Shown in pieces: positions 6,651-7,976 of a DNA stretch of 7,976 nt. The notes beneath the pieces were generated by a model that was not told the origin of the DNA, searched no databases, and saw only the letters and a list, made by a program, of their open reading frames with translations. Made by a program: the position numbers and the translations under genes. Numbering within the stretch: position 1 is the first letter of the stretch; every line of letters starts with the position of its first letter. Source of the DNA: Clostridiales bacterium DTU023 (GTDB taxonomy: Bacteria; Bacillota; Clostridia; Saccharofermentanales; DTU023); assembly GCA_001512945.1 (NCBI GenBank), contig LFTF01000061.1, positions 19,844-27,819 of the forward strand, read 5' to 3'.

Positions 6651-7976
6651 TTATAGCCAGACGTGGTAGCGTCTGATAAACAATTTCTTTGTCACTGAAA
6701 CGAGAACCATATAACCCATGACCACAAACGCGAGGAACGCGAAGAAAGGCCATGTAAGAGGCGCAAGATTTAGCAAGCCCGCCAGGGGGGAGAAAGGTAG
6801 GATGGTCAGCGTGATAATACCCCAAATGGTAAGCAGCATGACGGGAGCTGAAGCGCGAGATTCTATGAAAGGAATTTTCGGTGTGCGGATCATGTGTATG
6901 ACAAGTGTTTGCGTCCACATTGATACGATCAGCCATCCAGCCTGGAACGTCGCTATGAACAATGCGATCTGAGCAGGGTCTGTCAGTTGATGGAAGGGTG
7001 CGCCGACAATCGCGGGACAAAGCCAGAAGTAAAGAGCGACGTAGGACAGGATGTCAAAGACGGATGACGTGGGACCGATCCAAAGCATAAAACGACTGAT
7101 CGAGCTTGCGTCCCATGTCCTGGGTTTGCGAAGGTAATCTTCATCGACGTTATCCCACGGAAGCGAAGCGCAGGAGATGTCATAAACAAGGTTGAGAATC
7201 AAGATCTGTATTGCTGTAATGGGCAGGAAGGGGAGGAATGCCGCGGCGACGAGAATAGAAAGCACATTACCGAAGTTAGAAGAGGCTGTCATCTTGATGT
7301 ACTTGATCATGTTCGCATATGTTTTTCTGCCTTCAATAATTCCCTTTTCCAGTACCATGAGGTCCTTTTCCAAGAGAATGACGTCCGAGGCTTCTTTTGC
7401 GATGTCGACGCCGGTGTCGACCGAGATTCCCACGTCGGAATCTTGCAGCGCGGCGACGTCGTTAATGCCATCACCCATATAGCCGACACTGTGTCCGGCT
7501 TTCCGCAGGAGTGTTACGATACGTGATTTTTGCAATGGAGCAAGCCGCGCAAAGACGGTTGTCTTTTTCGCTTCTTCTGTTAAAGTATCGTCGTCCATTA
7601 CCTCAATATCATCACCTGTGAGCATGTGCTCAACATCAAGACCGACCATACGGCAGATGGCGCGAGATACTTTTTCGTTATCACCGGTCAAAACTTTTAC
7701 TACGACGCCATGATCGCGGAGGGCTTCGATTGCCGCCCCCGTGGTTAATTTGGGTGGATCGAGAAATGCGAGATAGCCAATTAGTACCATATCGACCTCA
7801 TCCTCAATTGAGAACATGCCGACAGGGGAAGGATTTGTCTTCTGGGCGACGAGGAGGACGCGAAGTCCTTTGTCATTGTAGACGTCAACATCGCGCCGAA
7901 TACGTTGTGTGGTTGCCTCATCAAGCGCAACCACCTGGTCATCAAATTGAGCATGCGCGCAAACGCTAAGCATTTC
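6651..7976 (-). CDS. mgtA: Magnesium-transporting P-type ATPase, C-terminal half (5' end beyond window)
   Basis: This is the C-terminal 441 residues plus one edge codon of a P3B-type ATPase that imports Mg2+ across the cytoplasmic membrane. The frame stays open to base 7976. The family is about 900 residues, so roughly the first half, with the phosphorylated DKTGT aspartate, lies outside. Counting from the Met whose codon ends at 7973, visible parts are the end of the nucleotide-binding domain, GYLAFLDPPK (66-75), KVLTGDN (93-99), FARLAP (141-146) and the hinge GDGIND (167-172). Membrane segments M5-M10 follow; M5 lies in SSNFGNVLSILVAAAFLPFL, and M6 carries NLVYD (261-265), whose Asn and Asp correspond to ion-site residues in MgtA. 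IHMIRT-K-PFI and the C-terminal RRY are also MgtA-like. The usual DAPAL after the hinge reads DVAAL here. Regulation cannot be judged because the 5' region is missing. Confidence 0.93.
   Translation of the reverse strand, partial: EMLSVCAHAQFDDQVVALDEATTQRIRRDVDVYNDKGLRVLLVAQKTNPSPVGMFSIEDEVDMVLIGYLAFLDPPKLTTGAAIEALRDHGVVVKVLTGDNEKVSRAICRMVGLDVEHMLTGDDIEVMDDDTLTEEAKKTTVFARLAPLQKSRIVTLLRKAGHSVGYMGDGINDVAALQDSDVGISVDTGVDIAKEASDVILLEKDLMVLEKGIIEGRKTYANMIKYIKMTASSNFGNVLSILVAAAFLPFLPITAIQILILNLVYDISCASLPWDNVDEDYLRKPRTWDASSISRFMLWIGPTSSVFDILSYVALYFWLCPAIVGAPFHQLTDPAQIALFIATFQAGWLIVSMWTQTLVIHMIRTPKIPFIESRASAPVMLLTIWGIITLTILPFSPLAGLLNLAPLTWPFFAFLAFVVMGYMVLVSVTKKLFIRRYHVWL

Noticed and set aside
6616..7020. 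134-residue frame on the minus strand overlapping the end of mgtA
   Set aside because: It is an alternative frame of the mgtA membrane region; the mgtA frame has continuous family similarity.
1..7976. Mobile element, CRISPR array, tRNA or rRNA gene, phage or defence genes
   Set aside because: I saw no terminal inverted repeats, transposase or integrase motifs, spaced repeats or cloverleaf sequences; the coding space is taken by housekeeping and catabolic genes.

Overview
The window holds ordinary bacterial chromosomal DNA from what is probably an anaerobic, amino-acid-fermenting member of the Bacillota. The genes have strong purine-rich ribosome binding sites (AGGAGG before citD, GGAGGTG before citE), the plus-strand genes are tightly packed, and the protein set is typical of glutamate fermenters. 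The phylum is an inference. Base composition looks moderate and even across the window, with no obvious transferred segment.

Positions 1-5368 (plus strand) carry most of a catabolic operon for the methylaspartate route of glutamate fermentation. The order is glmE (glutamate mutase epsilon subunit, 5' end outside the window), mal (3-methylaspartate ammonia-lyase), then citD-citE-citF (acyl carrier, lyase and CoA-transferase subunits of a citrate-lyase-type enzyme). In this setting the citDEF product is most likely citramalate lyase. The chain would be glutamate -> (2S,3S)-3-methylaspartate -> mesaconate + ammonia -> (S)-citramalate -> acetate + pyruvate. The mesaconate hydratase, the cobalamin-binding GlmS subunit, the mutase chaperone GlmL and the lyase maturation enzymes (CitC, CitG, CitX) are not in the window. 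A strong bidirectional terminator closes the operon just after citF.

Positions 5443-7976 (minus strand) hold two genes that converge on that terminator. The nearer one encodes an extended short-chain dehydrogenase/reductase of the dihydroflavonol-reductase/3-beta-HSD-like type, substrate unknown. Upstream of it is the C-terminal half of an MgtA-type Mg2+-transporting P-type ATPase, whose 5' half lies beyond the window end. The 143-bp gap between them contains a good sigma-70-type promoter for the reductase gene and a perfect 15-bp palindrome that may be an operator.

I found no RNA genes, CRISPR array, insertion sequence, prophage gene or defence system. The points most worth a second look are the likely citramalate specificity of the Cit-type lyase, the missing pathway and maturation genes, a possible short leader ORF before mal, and the palindrome upstream of the reductase promoter.
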